From assembly GCF_001949145.1 (NCBI RefSeq), contig NW_019091756.1, positions 3,899 to 67,898 on the forward strand: a stretch of DNA of 64,000 nt, written 5' to 3'. Positions 11,901 to 24,398 of this stretch are shown here, piece after piece. Each line of letters begins with the position of its first letter. Position 1 is the first letter of the stretch. The DNA is from Acanthaster planci (lineage: Eukaryota; Echinodermata; Asteroidea; Valvatida; Acanthasteridae). A program made the translations under genes and the position numbers. The notes under the pieces were generated by a model, which was not told the origin of the DNA, searched no databases, and saw only the letters and a program-made list of their open reading frames with translations.

Positions 11901-14900
11901 TCATACAAACCCAGATTAGATTTAATTATTGAAAAAGACGTATCCATCATTACCTTTTTCAGAATCTCATAAAAATAACTTTGCACATTGCATGTTACTT
12001 CAATAAAACAATAATCCAAAACGTAGGCACGGGTGCCACCACTTTTCCTTGATGCTCTGCGAAAAATACTTTTTAACGATAACTTTCAAGTATGTTCTCA
12101 ATCGCCGCCATGACCACTTTCATATAAGAAAACAATGGCGCAAAAGAGTTCCATTAAAAATTCTGCGAAACGTAAAAGGTTGTAGTTATCATCAAATGAA
12201 CGATTTCACCTAAATGCAGAATACCAAAAATCTTGAAAACTTGCCATTTTAAATAGGACACATTGGTCGCGATAAAACTTCTGAAGACAGGCTTTCACCA
12301 CAATTCTGGAAATTTTCAGCCCAGTGAAAGCTGTGTACTTTATAGAAAAGACTAAAATAAACAGCTACATTTAAAATGAGGATGGCAGCCATTTTATGTT
12401 GTTTGTAAAACCTAAAATTGTAAAGGTGCCACAAACTATAAAGAACGCTGTTTCCGCGTTCAGAATACAGAAGGGTTGAGACAAAGGCTTGCCAGACTCT
12501 TTGAGATACTGTTCATGCGAGATATTCCATACTGATGCAAATTATTTTTTTTTAGATCTGCCGGTCTCATGTCGTTCCTACATGGAGTTAGGTCGTTCGC
12601 ACGGTGACGGATTCTACAAGATCAGTCCCCCGTGTGGAAGTCCTACCGAAGAGCCGCTTGAAGTATGTAAGTATGCGTCGGAGTTGTTCTCTAGCGCTGA
12701 TCAGTAATGAACTTGTATGCAGATGTGACATGGTTTGAAAGTGGATGGCCCGCTAGATATCACACATTCGCCTTGGGAACTGGCAATAACAAAGGATGTT
12801 AACATTGGCCATTCATATCAAATAAAATCAACCGTGTTATATTTGTTTACCGTATACCTCATGCGTATATACTTGCAACTACATTTGAGGGTGATATGTA
12901 TGGTTTCCGCCATCAATAGGTAGGAGTTCCACAATAACTCCATCAAGGGCAGCGTTGTTAACTGTTCCCCATGATTACTTACGCTCAAACCCCACTTCGC
13001 AACTATAAACGTGTCCCCATCTCCCTTAAAATCTCGAAGTGAACACACATTAAGATCCAATTTGTTTTGCTTCATTTTCTCTGAAAAATAAATGTACATC
13101 CCAGCTGCACCCGAAATGTCAGCAATGCGTCATTGCCTAAAGACGAAAGGCGCCTTTCCATACGCACGTTTCTTGGGTGAGTTGCGTACACGATGCGTTC
13201 ATGCGTTTCACTTTCACAGACACAAAAAGCAACTCAATTTATATAACCCACGTGTGCGTTGCGTTTGGTCGTCACAATCGCTCCAGGAACGATTTTGACG
13301 GATAAGCAAAGCTTGATGGGAGTGCTGACCTGCATAAAGAAAGGTGCCTTTAAGCTGTCATGTTTTACAATGTAACCAAGCACGTTCACATTACTTATAC
13401 AAAACGCTTGGCGCAGGTGTTGATGTGCATATGGAAAACCGCCCTTAATCCGATTTGACGCCATTACTGTGGTGGCCCCAAACTCACACGCGCATTCCTC
13501 AGCTTGACGAGAGCGTGCATGTTCTCGACACCCTATTGGTCCAACAGATACATGTAACGCGCGTACCATCTATTCACAAGCGTTTTGCCACTAAATTAGT
13601 CGCCAGTAATCCTGGTGGTCGAATTACATGCGTGCGTCAAGCTGAAGAATGTGCGAGTGCGGAGTCACCGTTGGTCGGATAATTTAATCCGATCAACTGG
13701 GACTCCGCACTCGCACATTCAATGCTGTGTGGTCTAAAGTCTGCATACTACTTTATCATGATGCTACGTCTTATTCCCGGTAAACCCACTGGCAATAGAA
13801 ATACGACTTCACATATGGGTAAAAGGCAACAGACTGTATATTTCGTCCCAGTATGATTTGGTCACATTGATTTGAATGGAAGTAAAGCAAGATAACTGCT
13901 CAATGATTGAGGTGTATATGCGATATGGCCCATGCGTGATACCCTCGTTACTGAGATCCGACCACTCGATGCGACAAACCAAAATTTACAATATTGTTGA
14001 AACTTTCTACTTTGCTTCTTTTTACTCAGATTGTGACCAGACCTCCAACGGAGGCGGATGGATGAGGTAAGCATTCTTTATACATGTGTACTATAGGGTA
14101 CACGGAGAAGTTAACGCGCAGTGATTTCGTACTCCTTTGTATTGAAATCTATATGGAAATAAACCGACAGTGATCGATGAAAACATACACCTTTGGGCAT
14201 TTCTAGGTAATGATGAATTCCATGTGATACATATTATACTTTTAGGCTTAGCATTATTTTTGTACGTTTTTGTGACATTTTAGTAAGTTTGGAATATCGT
14301 CGACTTGATTTTTCTCAAAGCAGTGAACTCAAAATGTGAACCAATTCCAGGAATGATATCCAAAGTGATATCCAAACGCCAATGGAGTGTATATCACATA
14401 AAATAGTGGATTGATTTCTTCTTTAGGTTTTACTTCAAATCTGGCCCCCGCACCTGCTTCAAATACGACTTCAACTGGACCGGAGAAATGATCGGGTGTC
14501 TGGGGATATACAATCTCACCGGGTTTGCAGTTAGCGACAACGAGACGACAATTGACACAGAGATGTCGTGGGTCCTCACCAACGGTTCCTGGGACTACGA
14601 CATGTTCCGTGAGTGTACTTTCATCGATTGCCATGACTGGAATCCTTTTCAGATACCCAACGGTGACGTCATGGCAAATTTGGCCAACTGCAAAGCCCCG
14701 ACAGGGGTAGCATGGTCGACAGGTTATCAGGGTAAGTTGGTATCCAAAACGTGACCTCCTTTACGGCACAATGAGCAAGCACTTTGATATGTGGAGGAAA
14801 AAAGACCAAGAGATGATGAAAATTGCCAAGCACTTTGTTTTTCAAGATCCTGACCAAATCGTGTTGTACATAAACCAGTAAGTTCTCTCCGTGTGCATGC

Positions 14901-16759
14901 TATCGCCTGTTGACATCATACAAAACCCTTTCGATCGCCATCGATTGCCATGACTGGAATCCTTTTCAGATACCCAACGGTGACGTCATGGCAAATTTGG
15001 CCAACTGCAAAGCCCCGACAGGGGTAGCATGGTCGACAGGTTATCAGGGTAAGTTGGTATCCAAAACGTGACCTCCTTTACGGCACAATGAGCAAGCACT
15101 TTGTTATGTGGAGGAAAAAAGACCAAGAGATGATGAAAATTGCCAAGCACTTTGTTTTTCAAGATCCTGACCAAATCGTGTTGTACATAGACCAGTAAGT
15201 TCTCTCCGTGTGCATGCTACCGCCTGTTGACATCGTACAAAACCCTTTTGAAAGAGCTCGGGGTCTTTCCAGTTTTCATTGTGGGCAGATATTACTAGGA
15301 AAGGTAACAAGCCAATACGGCTGAAAAATTGGGAACGAAGGACCGACTGTTTCTGTAGTTCCCATCATTGTACTGTGGGCTCTAAAAGATGGATTTGGAT
15401 TGGCTCTTGTGATGTGCGTGACTGGTCTACCCAATTAACCATGCATGTCATCATGGACGTGCATGATTACCATTTTCAAGCAGATTTTTTGATTTGTTTT
15501 CACCACACTTTTTTCTCCTAATTTCACTCGTTTTGTCCCTTTCTCCCTTTGCAATTAAATTTTATCTAAGATGTTGGCCGGGGTTATCCCCTACCCTCCT
15601 TGCGACGCCCATGCGTGTCAGAATTTTAAAATAAGAAATCTGATTAAGTTTCTCAAAACTGAAGCTACCTATGCAGGTCTTTCTTTATTGTGAGTGAATT
15701 AAGGGTAACATTTGCTGACTGCATTTATAACTAATAAATACGGGCGATTCATAAAAGTGTGCCTCTAAGAGTTTGCAACCTGCTGGCCAATCATTACGTG
15801 CGAAATTTGTCAACCCTTTGCAAACGCGCATTGGGTCGACAAATTTCGTGCATTTTGATTGGCCAAGGCGTTGCAAACTCTAAGAGGCGCACTTTTGTGA
15901 AACGCGGGTATTGCTCAAGCCTATTGTGTAGGCGTGACTTTAACATCATGGTCGTGTTGTTTCGATTTAAAGGCGGCTATGCAAAGATTGAAGGCACTCT
16001 CTCAACGAATGGGCAGTGGACCAGCATGTACGATGGGTGTTCCGCAAATCCAAACAAATTTGTCGGGGAGACGGTGTCTTTCCGTTTCGGTGGTGTAAGT
16101 GAACACACCGGCGAGTTCGTTCACACACATTGTAAACCATACAAGATTGACCAGAACAACAGCATCACGTCGCTCTGGTATGTCCCCTTTATGATAAATT
16201 TTCGTGTTAGACAGAAGTTTCCATCCGTACAGCACATACGTACGTACGTTGTGTGAGAAAAGATACATCACTCGGAGGAGATAGTGTTTGGCTATTTTGA
16301 ACATGCTCTCAAAAGTTGCAGCTCACAGTTAGCCATAGAGTCACAGAAAGGATAAAAACATTAGAGTTTTTGTCTTGAAATGGTTAACACAACACCTTCT
16401 TGAAAGGGCGAAACTGTGCCCTTTAATGTTCAGTGCAGTCGTTCTTTTGACTCCAGTTGTGGGAACTTGATAAAACATTTCGTACGTCGGGACACCAAAA
16501 GCATTATTCTTCAAATTCAAAGTCAACCCAATATGGGCGATTCACAAAAGTACGCCTCCAAGAGTTAGCAACTCGTTGGCCACTCACAACGCAAGAAATC
16601 TGTCGACCCTTTACTAACGCGCATTTGGTCGACAGGTTTTGGGCGTTGTGATTGGCGCCGTAAACGTTTGTAGGCGCACTATTGTGAAATGCCCGTATTG
16701 TCTTCCTTTTTTACTCCAGGGACTCGGACAATGTTCGCGCCATATGGATCCGGCCCTAA
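5969..16759 (+). CDS. Secreted fibrinogen-like domain protein, seven exons, 321 aa
   Basis: Exons: 5969-6023, 7841-8053, 12556-12666, 14030-14066, 14427-14731, 15973-16177 and 16720-16759. All have AG/GT borders and phases match at every junction (1,1,1,2,1,2), giving 966 nt with the stop. Residues 1-18 (MPEWLQLVVILALAYQIK) are a signal peptide. Residues 19-89 form a Cys-containing module I do not recognise. From about residue 95 the protein resembles the N-terminal part of a fibrinogen-related domain: CRSYMELGRSHGDGFYKI, SPPCGSP, then EVYCDQTSNGGGWMRFYF. It ends in RAIWIRP, reminiscent of the usual domain end. The middle differs from canonical fibrinogen domains. Several N-x-S/T sequons (NWT, NLT, NET, NGS, NNS) fit a secreted glycoprotein. 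Such domains usually bind carbohydrate or protein ligands in innate recognition or signalling; the role here is inference. Confidence 0.85.
7841..8053 (+). CDS. Exon 2: unrecognised Cys module of the fibrinogen-like protein
   Basis: This exon encodes 71 residues (AMHCVIGQEPDPASHGRY through EIRKWFNCT), with four Cys including a CRC motif. The acceptor is tttgtgaacag and the donor caggtacgtg. Phase 1 on both sides makes it a symmetrical, shuffle-ready module placed between the signal peptide and the fibrinogen-like domain. I know no family that matches. Confidence 0.75.
8562..8735 (+). repeat. Minisatellite, about 21-bp unit
   Basis: Tandem variants of acattacttactgagtacag, some lacking the inner actt, lie in intron 2 of the fibrinogen-like gene. 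Confidence 0.8.
8760..12555. other. Rest of intron 2 of the fibrinogen-like gene
   Basis: AT-rich intronic sequence. I checked the larger ORFs (10287-10593, 10811-11469, 11619-12019, 12249-12434) and none has a recognisable protein or a phase-compatible splice pair. A short palindrome (tgccgtgcacggca) occurs near 9786. Nothing else stands out. Confidence 0.5.
13528..13581. repeat. Dispersed repeat fragment shared with 5518-5569
   Basis: The blocks attggtc...aacgcgcgta...acaagcg are shared with the region just upstream of the gene start. The length is too short to classify. Confidence 0.4.
13647..13720. repeat. Perfect 20-bp inverted repeat with paired spacer
   Basis: Arms 13647-13666 and 13701-13720 are exact reverse complements (gaatgtgcgagtgcggagtc). 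The 34-nt spacer itself contains ttggtcggat and atccgatcaa, so a nearly continuous hairpin of about 74 nt can form. It lies in intron 3 of the fibrinogen-like gene. It could be a tiny foldback element or a structured transcript. Confidence 0.85.
14622..15252 (+). repeat. 317-bp tandem duplication of exon 5 end and donor
   Basis: The block beginning tcgattgccatgactgg at about 14624 recurs at about 14941, an offset of exactly 317 bp, with only a handful of differences (for example ttgatatg/ttgttatg and tacataaacc/tacatagacc). Each unit contains the last part of exon 5, its splice donor (cagggtaagtt) and about 200 bp of intron. Splicing the second copy in through its cryptic acceptor (ccttttcag) would add 79 nt and break the frame. 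The first donor is therefore the one that fits. Confidence 0.9.
15738..15914. mobile_element. Foldback MITE G, copy 1
   Basis: The two halves are inverted: tgcctctaagagtttgcaac near the left end pairs with gttgcaaactctaagaggcg near the right. In the middle, ttgtcaaccctttgcaaacgc is followed by gtcgacaaatttcg. The outer ends read tacgggcgattca and gaaacgcgggta. A diverged copy in the same orientation is at 16531-16702. It lies just upstream of exon 6. Confidence 0.75.
16531..16702. mobile_element. Foldback MITE G, copy 2
   Basis: The ends read tatgggcgattcacaaaagt and gtgaaatgcccgta. The interior contains gtcgaccctttactaacgcg and ggtcgacaggtt. It is diverged from copy 1 but has the same layout. 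It lies in intron 6, just before exon 7. Confidence 0.7.
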
Positions 16760-19700
16760 AGCCCCAACCAAGTTCGTCCCAAGCGGCGACAGAGAAGAGG
16801 ATATCCCCATGACAAAAAGCAATCAACAGCCATTGCTCTTGTCCGGGAGTTTTTCTTTTTACTTTCAAAGATAGATCATAGTAAACTCCTGTGATTCGGG
16901 AGTTGTGTGTGAACCTTTAAATTAAACAAAAGTAACACAAAGTACAACTACATCACAACTGACGATCTAAAGTGGTAATTTGGGGAGCTACGTAGCCTAT
17001 ATACTTAAAAGATGTAAATGTGTTCTTGCTTATCTCGTATATACGGATGGTCTGTGTAATGCAGTTTTTTTGGCACAACCTTTGAAAATGCACACACCTT
17101 GTCATTTAGAGTAATTATTGTTTGCCATTGCAGCTGGCATTTCCGAAGGTAGTAGTGCTTACTGCTTTGATTCTGATATAGTTTCCATATTTATAAGCAA
17201 GTTGTGTCATTATAGACAGAACAACGTTATATTGTATTGTTTTACTTAAAGGAAATGGTGGAGTGTGTGATCGTTTGATCTAAATTTCTTTTCAGTCGGA
17301 GATTGTAAGTTAGATAAGCACTTGGCAATGAGCCAAGGAGTAGCCCTTGGAACACTAAAGCTACAATCTGAAGAGTATCTTCTCTAAGAGACATCAAGAA
17401 AACAGCGACTCCTATACAAAGTATTAACAAAGCATGCAGAAGTGTACAACGTTACAGAAAAAGTGCAGCTTTGAAAAATTGGTTACCTTCAACTACTAGC
17501 TGATAAGAGAATATTATTATAGATTTTTGAACCTTTTTGTGTGCAGTCAAGTGGATTATTGTGTTTTTGTGCTGTAGAGAACACATAGATATGTTAATAA
17601 CCTTCTACTATTGGTAGAAAGCCTAATTCACTGATATTACTTATATTCCATATCACATACATGTATATACAAATTAAATCTAATCACGAAATAATTCTTT
17701 CCCTGTCGCCTTGAAACATGCCATGTTATAGAATAGGATAAATATTATAGGATATAACAATACCATATTATAGCCAGTAGGAGATAATCCACGTTGTTCG
17801 CTGTCTGCTTTAAATTTAAGGTTCATAATTGCAGGTGATTTCGCTGTTATAGCTCATATATTAATTTTAGTAAACTGCTTTCGACATCAAACGAATTAAG
17901 GAAACAGGAGTCAATCCAAATTCGATTCCTTTCAAGGTGATTTGAGGATGGCGAGCATCTGCAATCAGGATTGATCGTTTACTTGTTAACGCGTAAGCTT
18001 ACGACTACCGTGTGTCGTTGGGCATCGCTAGTGCTTCACATGAGAAGACTTTGTTTTAGCTCACATGCATTGGGTTTAACATTTGTGCGAATCTAAAAAG
18101 CAGAAACTTAGGAGAAAATGGAGATACATGTATTCCAAATCTGACATGGATTTAGGGTTACACAATGCCGCTACTTAACTTGAGTATAAGGCTAAGCGTG
18201 AAATTTGCACATACACAATTCACATACATAACGATCAATTAAATTTCGGGATTGCAAACTCATTGTGCACTACAGGAAAGTTGCACGATCATTTGTTCAA
18301 AATGATCATTTGGTAACTGGCTAAGTAATTCATTTGCTAATCTCCTTGCAAAGAAAGTCAACACAGTTTGTTCAATACTGGACATCATTCCAATAATTGG
18401 TATGGTCACCGGTGAAACTGCACAGAATGCCTCAAAGTTTTTCATGTTCTCGTGAACAAAGTAGTTATAACAATGGAAAATGAATCCCTTGCATAAGGGT
18501 CAAACGGTGCAGCCTTGACTTTTCCAACTGGTTCTTGTTTTCATGAGAGTTTCGTGGAACCAACCCTAACTAATCAAGTTGCTAAGGAGGTGCTGGGACA
18601 TTGTACACTATTTGGAATTGTTAAATGACATATTGACACCAGAATTATTTGGTACATTTCACAGAGCAATAGGCCCTAACTCTCCAAAATTACAACAACG
18701 CTTTACTATAGGGTAGCCATCTTTCTTTAACTATTGAAAGTAATGTAACCAAACTGAGACTGAAAGAGAAAACTAGTCTGGTTCCTTGAATCAATATGTG
18801 AAGTTATATTACTTTTGTCATTTGGTGTACAAGGGCAAGAATAAAATGGCACCCTTATGATAAAGGGATGTACGGCATAAGCCTAACCCGTGGCGTGGCT
18901 AGGGCTAAATGCCTGGGCCCGGGGGCACCCGTGGTGCACACCTTTTTTTTTTTCAAGGGGACACCACTAGAAAATGAGATTTCAAATCGGGGAGGGGCAC
19001 CTGGAGGGCACGAGCGTCCGCTGCCTCCCCCCCATGTACGCCACTCCTGTTTCCTGTTTAAAGAATCTTGGCTTTTGAGTTGATGAATATAAGTTGAATG
19101 TACAAAATGATAAGTCGTGCATGGCTTATTTTCTCCAGTCGTATGATATTTGTGTTATTAAGTGGTAATTAAAATAAGAAAGTGGTGACCGGAGATCACT
19201 AAGGCAAGAGGATGCGGCTTATTAAACAACGATTAGCAACAAATGGTGAAAAGTAAAAGTGGAATGACACGAAAAAGAAGGGAAACGGAATAGAAATCAC
19301 CAATTTACTTGAAGACACCTCGGGATTCACCTGTCCCCACTGATGATGGTTTGCAATTATTGATGTCGATGTGTACTCTGATCCCCCCCACAGAAAGAGC
19401 CTTGCTCCGCCCCCTTGTACATAATAATATACTTTATAGCTGCATATAGGCAGACCCTGTACAGAAACCAGCGTCAAATGTTGACAGCGACCATAATGAA
19501 TACCTACATTGGGACAATGCACGGGTATAAGTCTGCTGAGAGATATGCACAACTCTATGAAGCAGCATAGAAGTAATATGGGGAAAGGTAATACATCTCT
19601 GAAAATGTTGGATGATAAAATATGGAGAGTGATCGTAAACTCTTTGAAACGTAGCTATGTATTTAGTCCCATTTAGATGCGAGTTCCAGCTCACCGCTGG

Positions 19701-20254
19701 CCCTATTTGTTTCACGCGGATGTGAATCTCGATTGAGTGGATAGTGTTGCCTTGGTAATTTACTTATTCAAGATAAACCAGTCAAGCATGCAGCGTTCGC
19801 ACGTGCCCTTGCGCGTGGTTGAAGCTGCCAGTAGGAAAATGTGCGATCACCGTGGCCAAGGCAGTCCAAATGTGGTGGTATTATTTACATTTAGAGCAAT
19901 CCAGTCACGTGGGTGAAAAAGGTCTATACCGTTGAATTTATATGACTCTAGTCGTGTTACTTGTGTTCCCAAAAAGCGTCGGTTTATTACCGCAGCTCAA
20001 AGTGCACGATTATTTCTCCTCACGGATATACGGATCCTCGCCTACGTGCCACAAAGCAATTATGACGTATCAGGATGTTTTGAGCGGATATAATTCGAGT
20101 ACGTGCATATCTGAGCAATACGCAGCATATCCCCTGTTAGAGTTCATTCACGTGCCGCCATTAACTGGAACTTCCAACGAGAAATCCTATGAGCCTAGCT
20201 GCGAGCCACACCGGCTGAATTTGACGCAGGTTATCCGCAGGGACTGAATCGATC
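16760..20254. other. Intergenic region between fibrinogen-like gene and receptor gene
   Basis: It should hold the 3' UTR of the first gene and the promoter of the receptor. An attaaa hexamer near 16921 is a possible but unproven poly(A) signal. A GC-rich repeat at 18890-19050 is listed separately. ORFs at 17242-17430, 18260-18445, 19199-19715 and 19942-20247 show no recognisable protein and I do not call them genes. Confidence 0.5.
18890..19050. mobile_element. hAT-like MITE remnant (probable)
   Basis: The left end reads gtggcgtggctagggc and the right end gtacgccactcctg, an imperfect inverted pair around GTGGCGT. A G/C-rich interior (cccgggggcacccgtgg) lies between. The GTGGCGTAGC type of terminus is common in non-autonomous hAT elements. 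No clean target duplication is visible. Confidence 0.45.
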
Positions 20255-23200
20255 ATGGGAGTTGGCGCAAAACTTCAAATTTGCTGCTTGCTGTGGTTTG
20301 TGTGCGCGGGAGCAGGTAGGCTAGTCGCCTTTACATTTTCATCTGTGAACGTTTAGAGTCACAAAATGAAAAATTGATAAAGCATACCATGGCAAAACTT
20401 TCACACAACGATTGCACAAGCCACATTCTTTTTGGTACCTTTTTGTAAAATATGTGCCTCCACGCCCTTCTAGGAAATTTCACTCCGGTTTTGCTAACAA
20501 AAGCCTTGAAGTTAATCTCCTTTATCCAGGCATTGTCAATGTACGTTACTACACAGAGCATGAGCGCACGCTTGGCTTTTGATTGATATCCTCTGCTCAT
20601 TTCTATTAAGATAACATGTTTATGTACAGACGAACACTACAATGTACAGACATCGTAATGCAAGTAGTAAATGTTATAAGAGACAGGTAAAAACCGTGGA
20701 TAGTAATTGCATTGGCCTCCACAAAAGTAAAATTTTGAAGTGCAAGAATGAACGCCATTGAGTGAAAGTTTTAAACACACGGAAAGTGAAAACTGTCAAA
20801 TTATAAACATAAGTGTACAAAGTATGACGATATATGAAATTTGCACGAGCAAAGCGGTTTGAACCATTTGTACCAAAGGTCACCACAATGTAAATTTAGC
20901 TGCAATTTTTAGGAGGGATATCTCTGTCGTATTGCATTTGTTGGCATTGACAAGCCGACTTAGGTTTAGTGAGAGCGATGCCGAATCTCAAATAAGATAA
21001 AATAAATTTACCTGATGTTTATGTGTAATGACCTGCAGATGTGAAACTCGGGTCGTACAATGTATAATTGTCTCTTTCCAGCAGAGCAATAATAAAAAAA
21101 GCGTCATCATAGAGCCATCCTACATGTACATTGAACTTTACACCCAGTTATTTTTCAACCCTTGCTCCTGTGCCAAATAGAACAAGAAGTCACAAATAAC
21201 TGTGACCTGTGAAGGAATCTGCTTATCAACACCGTACATGGTGCATTAATACACACATCTCTGCATTTGCTGCATGGAAGCACGTTGGTTACATATTTTT
21301 TGAGTCCACGTGGAATATTATCCTAACAATACACTGCCCCATGCAAAAGGAATCTCCCAGGGGAAGGGACACGCACCGTTTATAAATTCTTGGTGATTTA
21401 AGTTTGAAAATAAAAATCAAAACGTCTCCCCGAATTCTGCCCCCAGAACTCTGCCATAAAACACTAAGTCATTTCGAAACCTGTCATGCGCAGAAAGACA
21501 CTCATTAGCATATGAAGAGTTTCATTGCAAAATGCTATGTATCCCCTTTATTGAATTGAGATAATGCACGGTTACTGTCTGCTAAAATAAAGAAAACAAT
21601 CAGGAAGTTTTTATGTGACAATGACAATGACAGTGACAATGTCTCATAAAACTTCCTGGTTATGTACATTTCACCATATCTCTGAGAGTAAACATCAGCA
21701 ATCAACAGACAAGGTGCCAATAAGCAGATGATTTTTTTCAACATTATATTGGAGGATTGCCAACCCAGCTTATTCCCATTGGGTTAACAGAGTTTATCTG
21801 TCATTCGGACAGAGTGCTTTGTTTTGATCACCACAGCTCGGGTCGGGAAAGACGGTGCTGTCGTGAATGACCTTACTGTGAACGGCAATCAGGGTTGGGA
21901 CGGAAACCTTCACGCACTGGACACTGACTGCGCTCCTCTGCCCAGTCCCAAAAGCGACGATGGGCAGCCGATGACTCTGCAACTACGCGATAGACCAGCA
22001 GCTCAATCCACGCAGCGAGACAAACAGTGTAAGTCATTTATTTGTACCCGTTAGGAAAGCAGGTGTTTATGTAGCCAGTCAGGCTAAAGACACGTGAAGT
22101 GAGGATAGAATCTTTTCCAACATCGTGCATCCTTTTGCAAGTTGAATTTGTGTTAAAATCTGGTACTTTGGGTCCACGTAAACATAATTTGAAGCCTCCA
22201 TACTAAAGACTTTGTTGGTAGTTACATAAGAGATGCCTTTCACCAATACACATTGTTCAACGAGTAAGAAGGGCACAAAGGAACCATTCCAGGGATGGTG
22301 GTGGCTATGCAAAAGCTTGTCCCAAATCACGAGGTTTGGCAACGGTGTCTTTAGTTTCGGGAATTAAAATTGTTATGTTTATGTGCACTCAGATACCACA
22401 GTGTATCAGATTTTATTCAAATTTAACTCGCAGAAGGCTTATCGATATCATTTATGAGACCATCGATTTCATTGAAATCACAGATGAACTGAAGACCCTC
22501 CCTGGTTAAGGCTTCTAGAATTACTGTTTCCGTCCTGAAGCCTCCCTTCTGAGAGAAAAAAAAATACCTTGGTCTTCTGGTTACGGATATGTAGGGAAAT
22601 GTTTGCTTGAAAACACAGTGTACCGAAGATCATCTCGAAACAACGTATGCTGAATGGTTTTTGAAATTGAATGGTAAGAACGAAATCTGTTATGTGAAAC
22701 GCCCCTCACATAGTAAAAGGTTTGCTCTAGCAGTCTTGCTTAGACTATTCACTTCAGTAGGCAGTGTGCACTGTAACTTCAACCTGTAAACACACTTCAC
22801 TTGGACATTTTTCCCATCTCACAGATCCTCCTGTAGTAACACTGGTCTACAACGCAGGACAAGTCATCTGCTCAGCGCAGGCCAATCCACTGGCTTTTTC
22901 ATATCGGATCATCCTGAACGGCACCATAGTTCTGCGGACCTTCAACACCAGCGGGCAGCCCTTGAACTTTGAACCGGATTTCTGCACCACCGTCGGCTGT
23001 AATGTCACCAACACCGTTGGCACGGGAGCGCAGAGGCTTCCTTATCCAATTTGCCCAGGTAGGCTAAGTAGGTGTGCTAGCTTATGGCAGGTTGGCAAAC
23101 TTTGTGTCAGGTTTAACTGCGTTACTTTGACATTTTCCTGTGACAACATGGCACTGTTTGGCATACCATGTCAGCTTTGTGGACCTGAAACATAAAGGTC

Positions 23201-24398
23201 CTAACAACACAGAGTGAATTGATAATCCAGGAATTTTTCCAGGGATTGGGTCAGGCCGGAGTTTGCTTTTAAATTGTCTCATTTTTGCAGAGAAGAGGAA
23301 ACGATGATGATTTATGACATGACATACATTGTTTACAATGGCACTGTGCGCTTACTTTAGTCATTTTTAAAACTTATTTCCGAAATTTTTACCATTGGTG
23401 TTGTTCTCTCAGAGCACGGGGGGGGGGTGTGGCTGTACCCCAACCCGCGATTAACGCCTGATTGCATCGCTCTACACAATATTCTTCCTTTCTGATAAAA
23501 AAGGGTTAAGGGTTTATTTTTGGGTCAGGGGTCTCTGTCTCAGAATAAAGAAGAAAACTAAAGAAGATTAACATGAGTACTCCACTCTGGAGGAGAGGTT
23601 ACAGTGAGAGAACAGGGGAGGATCCGGGATTTTCAGAAAAGGGGCGTCAACCAGGGTTTTTTTAAAGGGGCGGGGGTGATCTAAAGTAACAATAGTAAAT
23701 GCCGAAGCACGCGTAGCACGAAGCATTTACGGCGTCTGGTAAGGGGACCGTTTAAAGGATTTCTAGGATTTGGTTGGATTCTAGGCCCTCTGTGGTGCCA
23801 TTTCATGCAGCGGGGCCCCTCTTTTTCTTCTTCCTCCCTTTTTAGTCTTCAGTTATTTATCTTGTTTTTTTGAAGGATGCAGGGGGGACGTGCACCCTTA
23901 TGCCCCCTAGAGCCGCACCTGGAGAGAAATGTGAATGCGAATACATATTCAAAGTTACGTTACTTGAGTGAAGGGATACCCATTCAGGTAAAGTCGTGTG
24001 AAACAAGTTCAAACCTACGTGAGTTTTGGAGAAAGTGTGAGTCTCTGCTCTGCCACAGAGGACAGAAAACAAAAGGAACAAATGAAATATTTCTCGCTTC
24101 TTGATGCCTTGTCTGTTGTCCTCGGTGAAAGGTGCATGTGCTTAGTCTATGGTCGTGTCATGTTGTAGGAACCAAAAAGGAAAACTGTCCTGGTTGGGTT
24201 CTTCCAGACCTCCGAATATGAATACTGTCGATTACAAGAATGGTCTTTCTTGTCAGGCTCAACGGGGCCGGACGCTGACGTTATTGTCATCGTGATTGGA
24301 ACGATTCTAGTCTTTACTGGGGTTGTCTCTGTTTTGCTCGTCTTGCACTGTGCCAGAAGACGGACTCACAAAATTGAGCCCAGCCGAAACAATGACGA
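20255..24398 (+). CDS. Receptor ectodomain and transmembrane exons
   Basis: Exon 1 encodes the signal peptide [20 protein letters not shown]. Exon 2 (21837-22028) encodes 64 residues ([16 protein letters not shown] on to QSTQRDKQ) of no recognised family. Exon 3 (22825-23058) is Ig-like: [18 protein letters not shown] supplies the first Cys and [10 protein letters not shown] the F-strand Cys, with the core Trp apparently absent. Exon 4 (24257-24398) has the TM segment [17 protein letters not shown] followed by a basic stop-transfer stretch (CARRRTHK). The first three introns are all phase 1, as usual for shuffled extracellular modules. The ectodomain is short for an Ig receptor, with at most one clear Ig domain. 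Confidence 0.75.

Noticed and set aside
14940-15048. Second copy of exon 5 end as an alternative exon
   Set aside because: Inclusion would shift the frame relative to exon 6. It is better explained as a by-product of the 317-bp duplication.
19942-20247. Plus-strand ORF of 101 codons just upstream of the receptor signal exon
   Set aside because: It ends before the start codon at 20255 and has no recognisable content; it is more likely promoter or 5' UTR.
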